DNA from: JAAXHB01 sp965214945
GTDB taxonomy: Bacteria > Actinomycetota > Acidimicrobiia > Acidimicrobiales > Aldehydirespiratoraceae
NCBI GenBank assembly: GCA_965214945.1
Contig: OZ244029.1
Span: 372,001 to 436,000, forward strand
Length of the DNA: 64,000 bases
Direction: 5' to 3'
The notes beneath the pieces are model-generated. The model saw nothing but the letters and a program-made list of their open reading frames with translations. It made no database searches and had not been told where the DNA came from. Within the stretch, counting starts at the first letter, position 1; every line of letters starts with the position of its first letter. Made by a program: the position numbers and the translations under genes. Below are positions 1-8,996 of this stretch, piece by piece.

Positions 1-226
1 AAGCTGCCGCCGACAGCCCGATCCGCCCCACCCGCATCGCGGCAGCACCCACACCAGCAGCCCAAGCCGCAACCTCGTCGTCGTCGGTGGCCACATAGAC
101 CGGATGCGGTGACGCCGCGGCCACTACCCGCTCAGCCATGGCGCGCATTAATTCACAGCGGCGGTCCGAGTCCAGCACGCCCGCAAGACGCGACAGCGCC
201 CCGGCGAACGACCGCACCGGCACCAC
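1..226 (-). CDS. fbiD: CofC/FbiD-like guanylyltransferase, N-terminal fragment
   Basis: The minus-strand frame opens with VVPVRSFAGALSRLAGVLD and continues through VYVATDDDEVAAWAAGVGA to the window edge. This matches the start of CofC/FbiD, the nucleotidyltransferase that activates phospholactate or phosphoenolpyruvate with GTP in coenzyme F420 synthesis: a V-P-V-K/R nucleotide-binding start, then an S-R-L turn. About 75 residues are present; the C-terminal two thirds lie outside. No ATG is visible upstream in frame, so a GTG at 226 is assumed. The gene is divergent from gpsA, and the same two genes are neighbours in mycobacteria, which supports the call. A related MobA-type transferase is the main alternative. 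Confidence 0.7.
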   Translation of the reverse strand, partial: MVPVRSFAGALSRLAGVLDSDRRCELMRAMAERVVAAASPHPVYVATDDDEVAAWAAGVGAAAMRVGRIGLSAAA

Positions 227-314
227 GATGGCAATGCTGGCGCTGTCGCCAGGCGAAGAGTGCGAGGAGCGTTGCGGTGCGGTGAGGGGCAGAACGCGAG
301 TCTAGGGTTCGGGT

Positions 315-1313
315 GTGGGCGTCCGGGTAGCGGTGATCGGCGGGGGTTCGTGGGGCACTGCTATGGCCCATCTTTGTGCGCACAACACGCCGACGGTGCT
401 GTACGCCCGAGACCGATCTGTCGCCGAAGCCGTCAACTTCACCGGCGAGAACCCGCGCTATTTGCCGGGCTGCGTCCTTCATCCCTCGTTGAGCGCCACA
501 TCCACCGCGTCGGTAGCAGTCGAGGGCGCCGACGTGATCGTGATGGCCGTGCCGTCGCACGGCTTTAGGGCTGCGCTGCGGCGTATCAGCCCTCACGTCG
601 GGGCGCGCACTCCGGTGGTGTCGCTCACGAAAGGCCTCGAGCGCCGCACCGCCAAGCGAATGACCGAGCTCGTGGCCGACGAACTGCCCGGCCGGCCCCG
701 CGGAGTGCTAACCGGCCCGAACCTGGCCAAGGAGATAATGGCCGGTCATGCCACGGCGGCAGTTCTGGCCATGAGCGATCCGTCGGCGGCCGAGCCTCTT
801 CATGGTGTGCTTGCCGTAAGCCAGTTTCGGGTCTACACCGGTGCCGATGTGGTGGGCGCTGAGATGGCGGGCGCTACGAAGAACGTGATCGCGCTCGCCG
901 CAGGCATCGCAGACGGCCTCGGCGCGGGCGACAACACCAAAGCGGCGCTCATCACCCGAGGCCTCGCTGAGATGACCCGCCTCGGGGTGGCCGTGGGCGG
1001 CGACCCGCTCACCTACGCGGGCCTAGCCGGCATGGGCGACCTCGTGGTCACCTGCGTGAGCGCTCAAAGCCGGAACCGTCATGTGGGCGAGCGGCTGGGC
1101 CGGGGCGAGCCGATTTCTGAGATTGTGGCCTCCATGGATCAGGTGGCTGAAGGTGTGAAATCCACGCCGGTGGTGGTGTCGCTGGCCCGATCGCTTGGTG
1201 TGGAAATGCCCATCTCAGAGGAGGTGCGAGCCGTCATCGCCGAAGGCCGCCCAGCTGCTGAGGCCTACCAAGCACTGCTCGACCGTCCGCCGACGAGCGA
1301 AAACTGCAGATGA
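315..1313 (+). CDS. gpsA: glycerol-3-phosphate dehydrogenase [NAD(P)+]
   Basis: This enzyme reduces dihydroxyacetone phosphate to sn-glycerol-3-phosphate for phospholipid synthesis in the cytosol. The 332-residue protein starts at GTG with the Rossmann motif VAVIGGGSWGTAMA, followed by the family signatures SLTKGLE, TGPNLAKEI, GAEMAGATKNVIALAAG and LAGMGDLVVTC. The active-site lysine lies in the ATKN segment. Length is normal for the family. The stop codon is followed by a partial second copy of itself about 75 bp downstream, inside the next reading frame. Confidence 0.95.
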   Translation: MGVRVAVIGGGSWGTAMAHLCAHNTPTVLYARDRSVAEAVNFTGENPRYLPGCVLHPSLSATSTASVAVEGADVIVMAVPSHGFRAALRRISPHVGARTPVVSLTKGLERRTAKRMTELVADELPGRPRGVLTGPNLAKEIMAGHATAAVLAMSDPSAAEPLHGVLAVSQFRVYTGADVVGAEMAGATKNVIALAAGIADGLGAGDNTKAALITRGLAEMTRLGVAVGGDPLTYAGLAGMGDLVVTCVSAQSRNRHVGERLGRGEPISEIVASMDQVAEGVKSTPVVVSLARSLGVEMPISEEVRAVIAEGRPAAEAYQALLDRPPTSENCR

Positions 1314-1320
1314 ACATGGG

Positions 1321-2967
1321 ATGCTCCGGCGTCCCCGACTGCGGCCCGGGCGCCCCCTGATCGGCGCCAGAGCGGGATCCGCGGGTGAGCGTGGGATGCT
1401 CGGCGACCTGAACGGGCCGGTGGCTGCGGTGGACGCGGCCGGCACGGTTGCGCCGCTCGGCGTCGGCTGGCAGGTCGCCTGGGCGATTGGCGCCACCGAC
1501 CGCTGGCACATCGCCGCGAACGAGACCGCCGTGCGCCAGCGTTTGGTGGACGACATGCCCGTTTTCGCCACGGCCATGCGGGTACCCGGCGGAGACGTTG
1601 TGTGTACAACAGCCGCCGTTTGCGACGGATCGGGCCGCGCGGTGGTGATGGAGTTCTGCAACGAGTCCCCCTCACCTGTGAGCCTGGCCGTGGCCATCAC
1701 AGCCCGACCCGGTAGCCGCCCGACCCGTCGGCGTTTCGCGGCGGCATTCAGACGGGCTGAGCCGACCTCGGGGATCGCGAAGGCCAAGGTGTGTGGGTCG
1801 GCCATTTTGGCGGACGGCCGGGTCGCCGTGGAGCTAGGTCGGCCACCCGGTGGTGCCGCGGCCGTCGACGACGGCGACCCGTGGACGCCAGTTAGAGCTG
1901 AGCCCTCTGCCGGCGACCGCGCGGCCCGAAGCCACACCGGCCAGGCCGCGGCCGCGGCGGTGGTTCCCTTGGTGTCGGGAGTGCCGCGTCGGGTGGTCGT
2001 ACCCATCGCGGGCGGCCCCGTGGAAGCCCTGTCCCCGACAGATGCGGCTTCGGGCTGGCAGGCTGTGGTGGCCCGAGCTGCCCGGGTGGAGTTCGAAGAC
2101 CCGACCGCGACTCGTGTTTGGCGGAGGGGCGTCGCAGCCGCGGTCCTCACTGCGGGTTGCCGTGATCCGGCCGGCGCGGCCCTGTCCGCTGTGGCGCTCG
2201 ACCAGGTGGGACTGCCCGATGAGGCCGACCGGGCCCGAGCTGTAGTGCTGACCGCGGCTGACCGTTCGCGGCTGACCGGGAGCGAGGCCGCGCTGGCGTT
2301 GCAGGCTCTGGCGTCGCGCCGTCTGCGAGGCGGACGCGTCTCAGGTCTAGACGAATGGGCTGGCCCGTTGGTCGCCGCGGCGGGCAGCCGGTTGGATGCC
2401 GTCACTGTGGAGCAGGTGGCCGCGGCCCTAGCGTCGGAGGCCCCTGCCGCTGCTGAAGACTGCCGCCGCCTGATGTCCGACCTGCACGACGCGCCCTCCG
2501 CCGGGGCCGGCCTCTTGATGTCCGAAGCGCCCGCCGATGCCGGGGCCGGACTCACTTTCAAGGGCGAACCGGCTGACGAGGCCAGACTGGTGGCCGGGGT
2601 CGGGACGGCCGCCGCAGCGCCCGCCGATCACTCAATGTGGGACACCAGCGCCAAGATCGAGTCCGTTCTCGGATGCTTGGTGTTGGAATCCCCCGGTGGC
2701 CTGGTAGCCGCCCCGGCGCTGCCTGAGCGCTGGCTCGGCGCCTTCTTGGACGTGCGCGGACTGTGCACCCGCCACGGCCGACTCTCGTACTCGCTTCGCT
2801 GGCATGGCTCCCGGTCCGCCCTCTTGTGGCAGTTGAGCCCTCTCGGCGATACCTCTGAGACCGGCGTCGTCAGCCTTCAGACGGTGATGCGATGCGGTCT
2901 CGACCCGGCTTGGTCTTCGGCTGAGCCCCAGGGAGAAGTCCTCCTGCGCCAGCGTTGGAACTATTGA
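1321..2967 (+). CDS. large protein of unknown function, glycoside-hydrolase-like
   Basis: The family is not recognised. The start is uncertain: ATG at 1321 gives 548 residues and ATG at 1396 gives 523; a frame extension back to 1195 lies inside gpsA and is unlikely. The N-terminal 150 residues look beta-rich (GWQVAWAIGATDRWHIAANE). The middle is Ala/Arg-rich and probably helical. The C-terminus (ALPERWLGAFLDVRGLCTRH and then SLRWHGSRSALLWQL) resembles the closing beta-sandwich of GH78/GH95-type enzymes with an (alpha/alpha)6 barrel. No signal peptide is visible. A 45-nt spaced internal repeat encodes two APxxAGAGL-like segments near residues 388 and 403. A tail copy follows the stop codon. 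Confidence 0.55.
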   Translation: MLRRPRLRPGRPLIGARAGSAGERGMLGDLNGPVAAVDAAGTVAPLGVGWQVAWAIGATDRWHIAANETAVRQRLVDDMPVFATAMRVPGGDVVCTTAAVCDGSGRAVVMEFCNESPSPVSLAVAITARPGSRPTRRRFAAAFRRAEPTSGIAKAKVCGSAILADGRVAVELGRPPGGAAAVDDGDPWTPVRAEPSAGDRAARSHTGQAAAAAVVPLVSGVPRRVVVPIAGGPVEALSPTDAASGWQAVVARAARVEFEDPTATRVWRRGVAAAVLTAGCRDPAGAALSAVALDQVGLPDEADRARAVVLTAADRSRLTGSEAALALQALASRRLRGGRVSGLDEWAGPLVAAAGSRLDAVTVEQVAAALASEAPAAAEDCRRLMSDLHDAPSAGAGLLMSEAPADAGAGLTFKGEPADEARLVAGVGTAAAAPADHSMWDTSAKIESVLGCLVLESPGGLVAAPALPERWLGAFLDVRGLCTRHGRLSYSLRWHGSRSALLWQLSPLGDTSETGVVSLQTVMRCGLDPAWSSAEPQGEVLLRQRWNY

Positions 2968-2985
2968 ATTGTGTTGGAACTGTTG
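2954..2985. repeat. gene-tail duplication after the 1321 gene
   Basis: GTTGGAACTATTG spans the last codons into the stop; GTTGGAACTGTTG recurs 19 bp further on at 2973-2985. Twelve of 13 positions match. Confidence 0.6.
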
Positions 2986-3025
2986 CTTCCGGGCTCACCG
3001 GTCGCTCCCGCTACGGTCGGAGGCG

Positions 3026-3886
3026 ATGCCTAGTGCCACCGCGCCTTTGCGCCGTGCCCTGAAAGGCAAGGCCCCCGGACTTCGCGTTGAGCGAGAACTC
3101 TGGGACGCGGGCGCCGATACGGTGGCCGGTGTTGACGAAGTGGGCCGAGGCTCGTGGGCTGGGCCCCTGACCGTGGCCGCGGTGGTGGCCAACGCCCGAA
3201 CTCGCATCTACAAGGTGCGTGACTCCAAGATGCTCACCCCGGCCGAGAGGGACGTGCTGCACGACCGCATCCTGGCTTGGGCTAGGGCGGCGTCCGTTGG
3301 TCATGCCACGGTGGAGGAGTGCACCGCGCTGGGCATGGCCGGCGCGCAGCGCTTGGCTGCTCGCCGAGCTATTGACGGTCTCGGCTTCTCCGTCGACCAT
3401 GTGCTGGTCGACGGCGCCTGGGATTTCGTCAGCGCCGCCGCGGCCCGACCGAACAGCGTCAACGGCAGCGCCGAGCCCGATGCCGCGAACGCTGCCGCCG
3501 ATGACGACCAGCGTCCGATGGGCGTCACGACCATCGTGCGCGGCGACGCGACCAGCCTGTCGATAGCGGCCGCCTCGGTAGTGGCCAAAGTCACCCGCGA
3601 CCGCATCATGACCTCAGCCGCCGAGATCTACCCCTCCTACTGGTTCGCGTCCAACAAGGGCTATCCCTGCCCTCGCCACGTTGCCGCGCTCGCGGCACGG
3701 GGGCCATGCGCGATCCATCGTCGGCGCTGGGCGTTCATGGACGGCCTGCGCTGGACCGGCGTGCCGCGCGAGGTTGCCAAGCCGAACGCTCCGGACGACG
3801 GCCAGCGGCGGCTGTTCCGTCGGGAAGGCCCCGCGGAGCGCTCTGCTGCCAGAGATAGCCTGCGGGCGTCATGGGCCAGCCCGTAA
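3026..3886 (+). CDS. rnhB: ribonuclease HII
   Basis: RNase HII cuts the RNA strand of RNA-DNA hybrids and removes single ribonucleotides from DNA. The 286-residue protein shows the catalytic DEVGRGSWAGP box near residue 34, the DSKMLTPAERD segment, VLVDGAWD, and the RGDATSLSIAAASVVAKVTRD motif with its catalytic Asp, then the GYPCPRH segment. ATG 3026 is chosen because the family starts just before the catalytic box and a GGAGG lies immediately upstream; the longer frame from 2969 begins with atypical sequence. An Asn/Ala-rich insertion (about residues 135-155) and a 30-residue C-terminal extension are unusual. The 3' end overlaps the next gene by 16 bp. Confidence 0.93.
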   Translation: MPSATAPLRRALKGKAPGLRVERELWDAGADTVAGVDEVGRGSWAGPLTVAAVVANARTRIYKVRDSKMLTPAERDVLHDRILAWARAASVGHATVEECTALGMAGAQRLAARRAIDGLGFSVDHVLVDGAWDFVSAAAARPNSVNGSAEPDAANAAADDDQRPMGVTTIVRGDATSLSIAAASVVAKVTRDRIMTSAAEIYPSYWFASNKGYPCPRHVAALAARGPCAIHRRRWAFMDGLRWTGVPREVAKPNAPDDGQRRLFRREGPAERSAARDSLRASWASP

Positions 3887-4212
3887 CGTTCCTGCGCACC
3901 TCCTCGCCTCGCCTCGGCCTGGTGCGCTTCGAGCTGAACCGCACGATCACGGGCATGGGCCACGAGCGCTACCGCGCCGGGGAGGAGATCATCGGCGACC
4001 GCGCTGTAGACGAGCTGGCGCGCAGGCTGCTGGCCACAGGCAGGCTCGCTGCGGTGCACATCCACGGGTCGGTGGTCACGGCCGAGTTGGCGGATCCGGC
4101 CGACACCGACGAGCCCGGGCTCTCAGACGCCATCGCCGGCCTCTACACGTACTACGTCGAAGGCGTGGAAATACCCAGCGACGACGAAATCACGGCCGCG
4201 GCGTCCGCCTGA
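3871..4212 (+). CDS. small protein resembling the Nfu/NifU N-terminal domain
   Basis: This 113-residue acidic protein lacks cysteines. The segment FELNRTITGMGHERYRAGEE followed by DELARRLLATGRLAAVHIHG resembles the Nfu N-terminal fold, where a strand is followed by a helix and an SVFF-like strand. No Fe-S binding CxxC domain is attached, so a scaffold role cannot be assumed. Translation is probably coupled to rnhB through the 16-bp overlap. Function is unknown. Confidence 0.6.
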   Translation: MGQPVTFLRTSSPRLGLVRFELNRTITGMGHERYRAGEEIIGDRAVDELARRLLATGRLAAVHIHGSVVTAELADPADTDEPGLSDAIAGLYTYYVEGVEIPSDDEITAAASA

Positions 4213-4225
4213 CGCGTAGCACGGC

Positions 4226-4846
4226 TCACACATCGCCGGGGATCTGGCAGGCGTCCATATCGTTGAGCCGAGCGAAGCCGTCCATCCGCTCGGTGTACAC
4301 ACCGCCCGCTGCCACGTCGCTCAGCAAGAACCTCAGATCTCGATCGGGCGTGTCGGCTCCGGCCTGCCGCAGCTTCTCAGAGTGGACGCGGCGGTCTGCA
4401 AGATAAAGCCCCCAGTCCGCTAGCCAGTCACGCGCCAGGGCAGCGTCCGGCGGCCCGTCGTTCTCAGTGAATTCCGCCAAGCCGGCCGCTGCAGCGCGCA
4501 GATCACCAACTAGCGCCTCGACGATGTCGGTTCCCGAATCGACTTGGCCAGCTCTCTGCGGGGGCGATTCGGCCTGACGGGCTGAGGGCAGACCGCCGAT
4601 CTCGGTCGCTGCCTGGGCGCATCTCTGCTGCGCCCAGGCAGCGAAGGCCCGGTCGTCGAGCCGGGCCGGGTTCTCGCTGCGCGCCCAAGGCGAGAAAGCC
4701 CATGCCCAGAACCCCACGGCGACGACGACAAAGGCCACCGCGAGCACGCGGCCGGCCATTTGTCGTTGCCGACGCCGCGGCCGGCCGCTGGGGTTCGCGG
4801 CCCCCGGCCGGGTGCCCGGTGCGGCACCCGCCTCAGTCGTGCTCAC
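4226..4846 (-). CDS. membrane-anchored protein of unknown function
   Basis: The 206-residue protein begins at a GTG whose GTGA overlaps the stop codon of the penicillin-binding protein gene, the usual sign of translational coupling. A basic, Pro/Arg-rich cytoplasmic N-terminus precedes one membrane segment (VLAVAFVVVAVGFWAWAF, about residues 35-52) and an acidic, helical extracytoplasmic domain with two cysteines. No family is recognised. The coupling suggests a role near cell-wall synthesis, which is inference only. Confidence 0.7.
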   Translation of the reverse strand: MSTTEAGAAPGTRPGAANPSGRPRRRQRQMAGRVLAVAFVVVAVGFWAWAFSPWARSENPARLDDRAFAAWAQQRCAQAATEIGGLPSARQAESPPQRAGQVDSGTDIVEALVGDLRAAAAGLAEFTENDGPPDAALARDWLADWGLYLADRRVHSEKLRQAGADTPDRDLRFLLSDVAAGGVYTERMDGFARLNDMDACQIPGDV

Positions 4847-7317
4847 AGGAACGGGTGCACCCAGACCGTGGTCGTCGCGCCAGTCTCGATGGCGGTGTCG
4901 GCCTGCGGCTCCTGCCGCCATACATGGCCGGAGACCCCGACCGGCTCACCCTCGAACATGTGCGGCTCGATCACCACCTCCACGCCCAGCCCGGCCGCGG
5001 CCAGCACCTGGCGCGCCTCACCCTCGCTGAGCCCAGTCACATCCGGCACCGCGACCGCTGTCGGCAGTTCAGGCTCCGCAGCCACCTCTACGTTCACGGT
5101 GATACCGCCCGGCTGCAGCGAGCCCGCGGCGGGTGCCTGCCCAATAATCGTCCCCTCGGTGAACTCCGGAGTATCAACCTCAACAGCGGCCACGACAAGC
5201 GTCAGCTCGGCGAGTTCCGCGGCGAGCTGGGCCTCGTCCCAGACTCGGCCCACCAGATCGGGGATCTCCACCGAGTCGAGCACCGGAGGCGCGGTGGTTG
5301 GCGGCGGCAGGCTTGGCGGAGGAGTCGGGAACTCCGACACCGCGACACCACCATGGGCCGCTGCCATCAGCTCCCGCCAGATCATCGCCGGGTAGCTGCC
5401 TCCCGACACCCGGATGTCGGTGGTGGGCGGCACCATGGGGATCTGTGCGTCGGGGTACCCGACCCAGACCGCCGCCGCCCGTTGAGGCGTGTAACCGGCG
5501 AACGTGGCGTCGGCGTAGTTCTGGGCGGTGCCCGTCTTGCCCGCAGCCGGACGGCCGAAATCGGCCCTTCGCCCGGTGCCCGAAGTGATCGTCCCCTGAA
5601 GCACCCAGGTGATCTGATTGGCGGTGGACGCGTTTAGCGCGAACACCGAATCCGAGACGTGCGTGTACAAAGGCGTGCGGTCTGGCCGCAGCACCTCGGT
5701 GACCAGAACCGGATCGACTCGCAGCCCGGACCGCGCGAAGGTGGCGTAGGCGTTGGCGAGTTCCACGGTGTTGACGTCCTCGGTGCCCAGCACCGCGGCG
5801 CACACCGGGGTGATGCGCCCCTGGCCGAAGCCGAGCTTCTCGGCCATGGTCACGAAGTTGGATGGCCTCACATCCACCATCAACTGCGCGTAGACGGTGT
5901 TGATAGAGCTGCGCGTGGCTGCTACCAGGTCTACCTCCACCGGCTCCTCCGGGGTGGAGCCACGCCCGCCGCGCACCGTCCACAGCGGACCGCATACGTC
6001 GGGACGGTCGATCTCCAGCTCGTCGGGGGCCTCATAGGAGCTCGACACCGAGAACCCCGAGGTGAGCGCCGTGGCGAGCGCCACGGGCTTCATTGCCGAG
6101 CCCGCCTGGCGGCCCTTTCCGCTCGCCAGGTTGAACTTGGCGTCGTCGGCGGCGCCGAAGAAGTCGCGTCCCCCCACCATCGCCAACACATGGCCGTCCG
6201 CGTCGCCCTCCACCCCGAGGATCACCGCGGCGGCGTCCGGGTTCACGCCGTTGTCGGGCAGTATCGCCTCGACTGCCGCTTCGGCTCGGGCTTGCAGGTC
6301 CAGATCGATCGTGGTGTGAATCTCCAGGCCGCCCTCAAAAAGCAGCTGTGTGCGATAGTCGCGTGTCGGGCCGAACATCGGGTTGTCGAGGAACCACTGC
6401 TTGACGTCCTCCACGAAGTAGGCGGCCGGGTACTCCTCTTCGAGGATCGGCACGTCCTCCTCCAACACCAGCGGACGACGACTGGCGGCCTCGTGCTCTT
6501 CGGCTGTGATCATCTCGTTCGCCAGCATCCGGTCGAGTACCAGGTTGCGGCGCCTGATCGCGTCCTCAGGATTGCGGTAGGGGTCGAAAGCGCTGGGCCG
6601 CTGGATAAGCCCCGCCAGCAGTGCGGCCTCCTCAAGGGTTAGCTCGCTCACCTTGAGGCACGTCTCGTCGCTCTGGCCGATCTGCTCGGCGGTGCTCTGG
6701 CCGATCTGCGCGGCCGCGTCGAGCTGACAGGCAGGAGCACCGAAATACTCGCGGGCGGCGGCCTCGATGCCGTAAGCGCCGCTGCCGAAGTAGACCCAGT
6801 TGAGGTAGTTGAGAAGGATGAAGTCCTTGGTGAAGAACTGCTCGAAGCGTCGCGCCATGAAGACCTCTTCGATCTTGCGCGTGACGGTCTGATCGGAGCG
6901 ATCGAGGAACACGTTCCCCACGTACTGCTGCGTTATGGTGGAGCCACCCTGGCTGATGCCGCCGCTGGAAACGTTGGAGCGCGCCGCGCGCAGGATCGCC
7001 TTGACGTCCACGCCGTCGTGCTCGTAGAAGCGCTCGTCTTCTATGGCGATCACCGCGTTGCGCACCACCTCGGGTATCAGCCTCAGGTGCGTCACGTCGG
7101 TTCGACCCTGCTCACCACGCAGCTCGGTGATCAGCACACCGTTGCGGTCGTAGACGCGTGAAGACTGCGCGGTGGCCAGGCTTTGCACCTCGAAGGTGAA
7201 ATCGGGCGTCTCATAAGAGCAGGACGCCGCGGCCAGGTACACGACGGCGAGCCCCGCGACGAGCACTGCGATCGAGACGCCGGGCCGTGACCGCGGGCGC
7301 AGGGTCATGACAGCCAT
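4843..7317 (-). CDS. bifunctional penicillin-binding protein (class A) with PASTA domains
   Basis: This enzyme polymerises and cross-links peptidoglycan outside the membrane. The 824-residue protein has an N-terminal membrane anchor (about 13-33), a GT51 glycosyltransferase domain with EDERFYEHDG (93-102) and GGSTITQQ (124-131), and a transpeptidase domain with SAMK (407-410), SSIN (470-473) and KTGT (594-597). A proline-rich linker leads to two PASTA-like repeats (about 690-824). The anchor ends in ASC, but the residues before the cysteine are a poor lipobox. An 8-residue duplication AQIGQSTA/EQIGQSDE (203-218) sits in a loop of the glycosyltransferase region and comes from a 16-bp direct repeat at 6670-6685 and 6694-6709. 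Divergent from tyrS. Confidence 0.93.
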   Translation of the reverse strand: MAVMTLRPRSRPGVSIAVLVAGLAVVYLAAASCSYETPDFTFEVQSLATAQSSRVYDRNGVLITELRGEQGRTDVTHLRLIPEVVRNAVIAIEDERFYEHDGVDVKAILRAARSNVSSGGISQGGSTITQQYVGNVFLDRSDQTVTRKIEEVFMARRFEQFFTKDFILLNYLNWVYFGSGAYGIEAAAREYFGAPACQLDAAAQIGQSTAEQIGQSDETCLKVSELTLEEAALLAGLIQRPSAFDPYRNPEDAIRRRNLVLDRMLANEMITAEEHEAASRRPLVLEEDVPILEEEYPAAYFVEDVKQWFLDNPMFGPTRDYRTQLLFEGGLEIHTTIDLDLQARAEAAVEAILPDNGVNPDAAAVILGVEGDADGHVLAMVGGRDFFGAADDAKFNLASGKGRQAGSAMKPVALATALTSGFSVSSSYEAPDELEIDRPDVCGPLWTVRGGRGSTPEEPVEVDLVAATRSSINTVYAQLMVDVRPSNFVTMAEKLGFGQGRITPVCAAVLGTEDVNTVELANAYATFARSGLRVDPVLVTEVLRPDRTPLYTHVSDSVFALNASTANQITWVLQGTITSGTGRRADFGRPAAGKTGTAQNYADATFAGYTPQRAAAVWVGYPDAQIPMVPPTTDIRVSGGSYPAMIWRELMAAAHGGVAVSEFPTPPPSLPPPTTAPPVLDSVEIPDLVGRVWDEAQLAAELAELTLVVAAVEVDTPEFTEGTIIGQAPAAGSLQPGGITVNVEVAAEPELPTAVAVPDVTGLSEGEARQVLAAAGLGVEVVIEPHMFEGEPVGVSGHVWRQEPQADTAIETGATTTVWVHPFL

Positions 7318-7444
7318 TGTGGTGCCCCGCGACAGCCGGTCAGGGCGTCATTCGTGTCCGCCTCGAAGCCGCGAGGCGGAATCGGGCTGACCAGCGGCGA
7401 GGCCATTCTTCCCCTGTCGGAGCCCTGTTTCACCGTCGGTGCGG

Positions 7445-7474
7445 AGGCTAGCGCCATGCCGCCATCGCTAGCCT
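7445..7474. promoter_or_regulatory. perfect inverted repeat just upstream of tyrS
   Basis: AGGCTAGCG (7445-7453) and CGCTAGCCT (7466-7474) are perfect 9-bp arms around a 12-nt loop. The second arm ends 8 bp before the tyrS start codon, where the ribosome-binding site should be. No typical Shine-Dalgarno sequence is visible. It could be an RNA hairpin controlling tyrS initiation or an operator in the PBP-tyrS divergent region. Confidence 0.5.
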
Positions 7475-7481
7475 GGCGCCC

Positions 7482-8747
7482 ATGTCCGGGGCTGCCGTGC
7501 TTGCCGACCTGCGGGCTCGGAAGCTGCTCCACGATCACACTGATGAACCCGAACTGACAGCTCTGCTTGACGATGCGCCCGCGACTTTGTATCTCGGTAT
7601 CGATCCTACGGCCGGAAGCCTTCACGTCGGCCACTTGGTGGGGATCTTGGTGCTGCGCCGCTTCCAGCGGGCGGGGCACCGGCCTCTGGCGCTGCTGGGC
7701 GGTGCCACCGGGATGGTGGGCGACCCCAGCGGCCGCTCCGCCGAGCGCAGCCTGCTCGATGCGGACACGCTCGCCGCCAACGTCGCAGACATTCGGCGCC
7801 AGCTTGAAGCGCTGATCGATTTCGAAGGCCCCGGCGCGGCGCGCCTGGTCGACAACATCGAGTGGACACGCAACGTGACGCTGCTCGACTTCCTGCGCGA
7901 TGTGGGCAAGCACGCAACCGTCAACCAGATGGTCGCCAAGGACTCGGTGCGCAGGCGCATGGCCGGAGAGCACGGGATCTCCTTCACCGAGTTCAGCTAC
8001 ATGCTGCTGCAGGCGTTCGACTACTGGTGGCTGTTCGAGCACTGCGACTGCCGCCTGCAGATCGGTGGATCCGACCAGTGGGGCAACATCACCGCCGGCA
8101 TCGACTTGGTGCGCCGGCGCTCCGGGGCGTCCGTCCACGGACTCACATGGCCGCTCATGACCCGCGCCGACGGCGCGAAGTTTGGCAAGACCGCCGAGGG
8201 CGCTGTGTGGCTCGATAGTGGGCTCACGCTTCCCTATGAGCTTCACCAGTATTTTGTCAACACCGACGACCGGGACGCGAGGCGGCTGCTACTGCAGCTC
8301 ACCATGCGGCCCGTAGCCGAAGTCGACGAGATCATGGCCGGCCACGAGGCTGCCCCGCATCGGCGTACCGCGCAACGGCTTCTCGCCGATGACGTCTGCA
8401 CAACCGTCCACGGCGCTGAGGCGGCGCGCTTGGCCAGGCTTGCCGGGGACGTGCTGTTCGGGGGCGCGGAGATCACCGCTGAGGGTCTCGTGGCGCTCCA
8501 GGGCGTGGTGCCTCAGACAGCGATTCGCCGCGACCGGTTAGGCACCGCTGAGCCGGCCGTGGACGTTCTGGTCGTCGCCAAGGTATGCGCCTCGCGCGGT
8601 CAGGCCCGCCGCATGATCGCGGGTGGTGGCGTTCGCGTTAACGGCCGCAGGCTCAGGTCGGCGACTGATGTGCTGCAGCTGGTTGACGGGCGCTTCGCGC
8701 TGCTGCAGCGAGGACGCCGGCAGCGCCACCTGGTAGTCATCGAGTGA
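7482..8747 (+). CDS. tyrS: tyrosyl-tRNA synthetase
   Basis: This class I synthetase charges tRNA-Tyr. The 421-residue protein has the HIGH-type motif HVGH (48-51), GATGMVGDPSGRS, the tyrosine pocket QIGGSDQWGNITAG, and KFGKT in place of KMSKS. The C-terminus carries an S4-like RNA-binding domain (KVCASRGQARRMIAGGGVRV). Length and order are normal for bacterial TyrRS. No T-box leader is visible; the only 5' structure is the inverted repeat next to the start. The rRNA operon follows in the same direction. Confidence 0.95.
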   Translation: MSGAAVLADLRARKLLHDHTDEPELTALLDDAPATLYLGIDPTAGSLHVGHLVGILVLRRFQRAGHRPLALLGGATGMVGDPSGRSAERSLLDADTLAANVADIRRQLEALIDFEGPGAARLVDNIEWTRNVTLLDFLRDVGKHATVNQMVAKDSVRRRMAGEHGISFTEFSYMLLQAFDYWWLFEHCDCRLQIGGSDQWGNITAGIDLVRRRSGASVHGLTWPLMTRADGAKFGKTAEGAVWLDSGLTLPYELHQYFVNTDDRDARRLLLQLTMRPVAEVDEIMAGHEAAPHRRTAQRLLADDVCTTVHGAEAARLARLAGDVLFGGAEITAEGLVALQGVVPQTAIRRDRLGTAEPAVDVLVVAKVCASRGQARRMIAGGGVRVNGRRLRSATDVLQLVDGRFALLQRGRRQRHLVVIE

Positions 8748-8776
8748 ACGCCCAAGCCGGCACTCGCGCCGCGGTG

Positions 8777-8805
8777 TTGCCGACGCGTGTGTGTGCTGCT
8801 ACCGT
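8777..8805 (+). promoter_or_regulatory. candidate rRNA operon promoter
   Basis: TTGCCG (8777-8782) and TACCGT (8800-8805) are separated by 17 bp, close to the actinobacterial sigma-70 consensus. It lies 30 bp after tyrS and about 360 bp before the mature 16S 5' end. Transcription would begin near 8812. Further promoters in the leader cannot be excluded. Confidence 0.5.
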
Positions 8806-8808
8806 TGT

Positions 8809-8850
8809 GCATCCGCCCTGGCAGGCACGTGCCGTGCCGGGCGGTGATGC
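8809..8850. other. imperfect long hairpin downstream of tyrS
   Basis: GCATCCGCCC near 8809 pairs with GGGCGGTGATGC near 8839-8850, enclosing a GGCACGTGCC palindrome, with a few bulges. There is no T run, so it is either a weak tyrS terminator or the first structure of the rRNA leader. Confidence 0.45.
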
Positions 8851-8996
8851 TGTCGTAGCAGCCCAGGGCCAGCAAGCCAGGGGTCGGTGTCGGCAGGGAT
8901 CGCTTCTTGAAACCAGAAGAGACGGACGCACAGCGAGTGCGGGCGTCGGGTCAGGGCCCGAGTGGCCCGGGAGCCCGATGTCCTGTCAAAAACTAA

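Noticed and set aside
1215..2561. 448-residue minus-strand frame opposite the 1321 gene
   Set aside because: Composition is typical of a GC-rich shadow frame (Ala, Arg, Ser, Thr only), and the plus strand has better start and end context.
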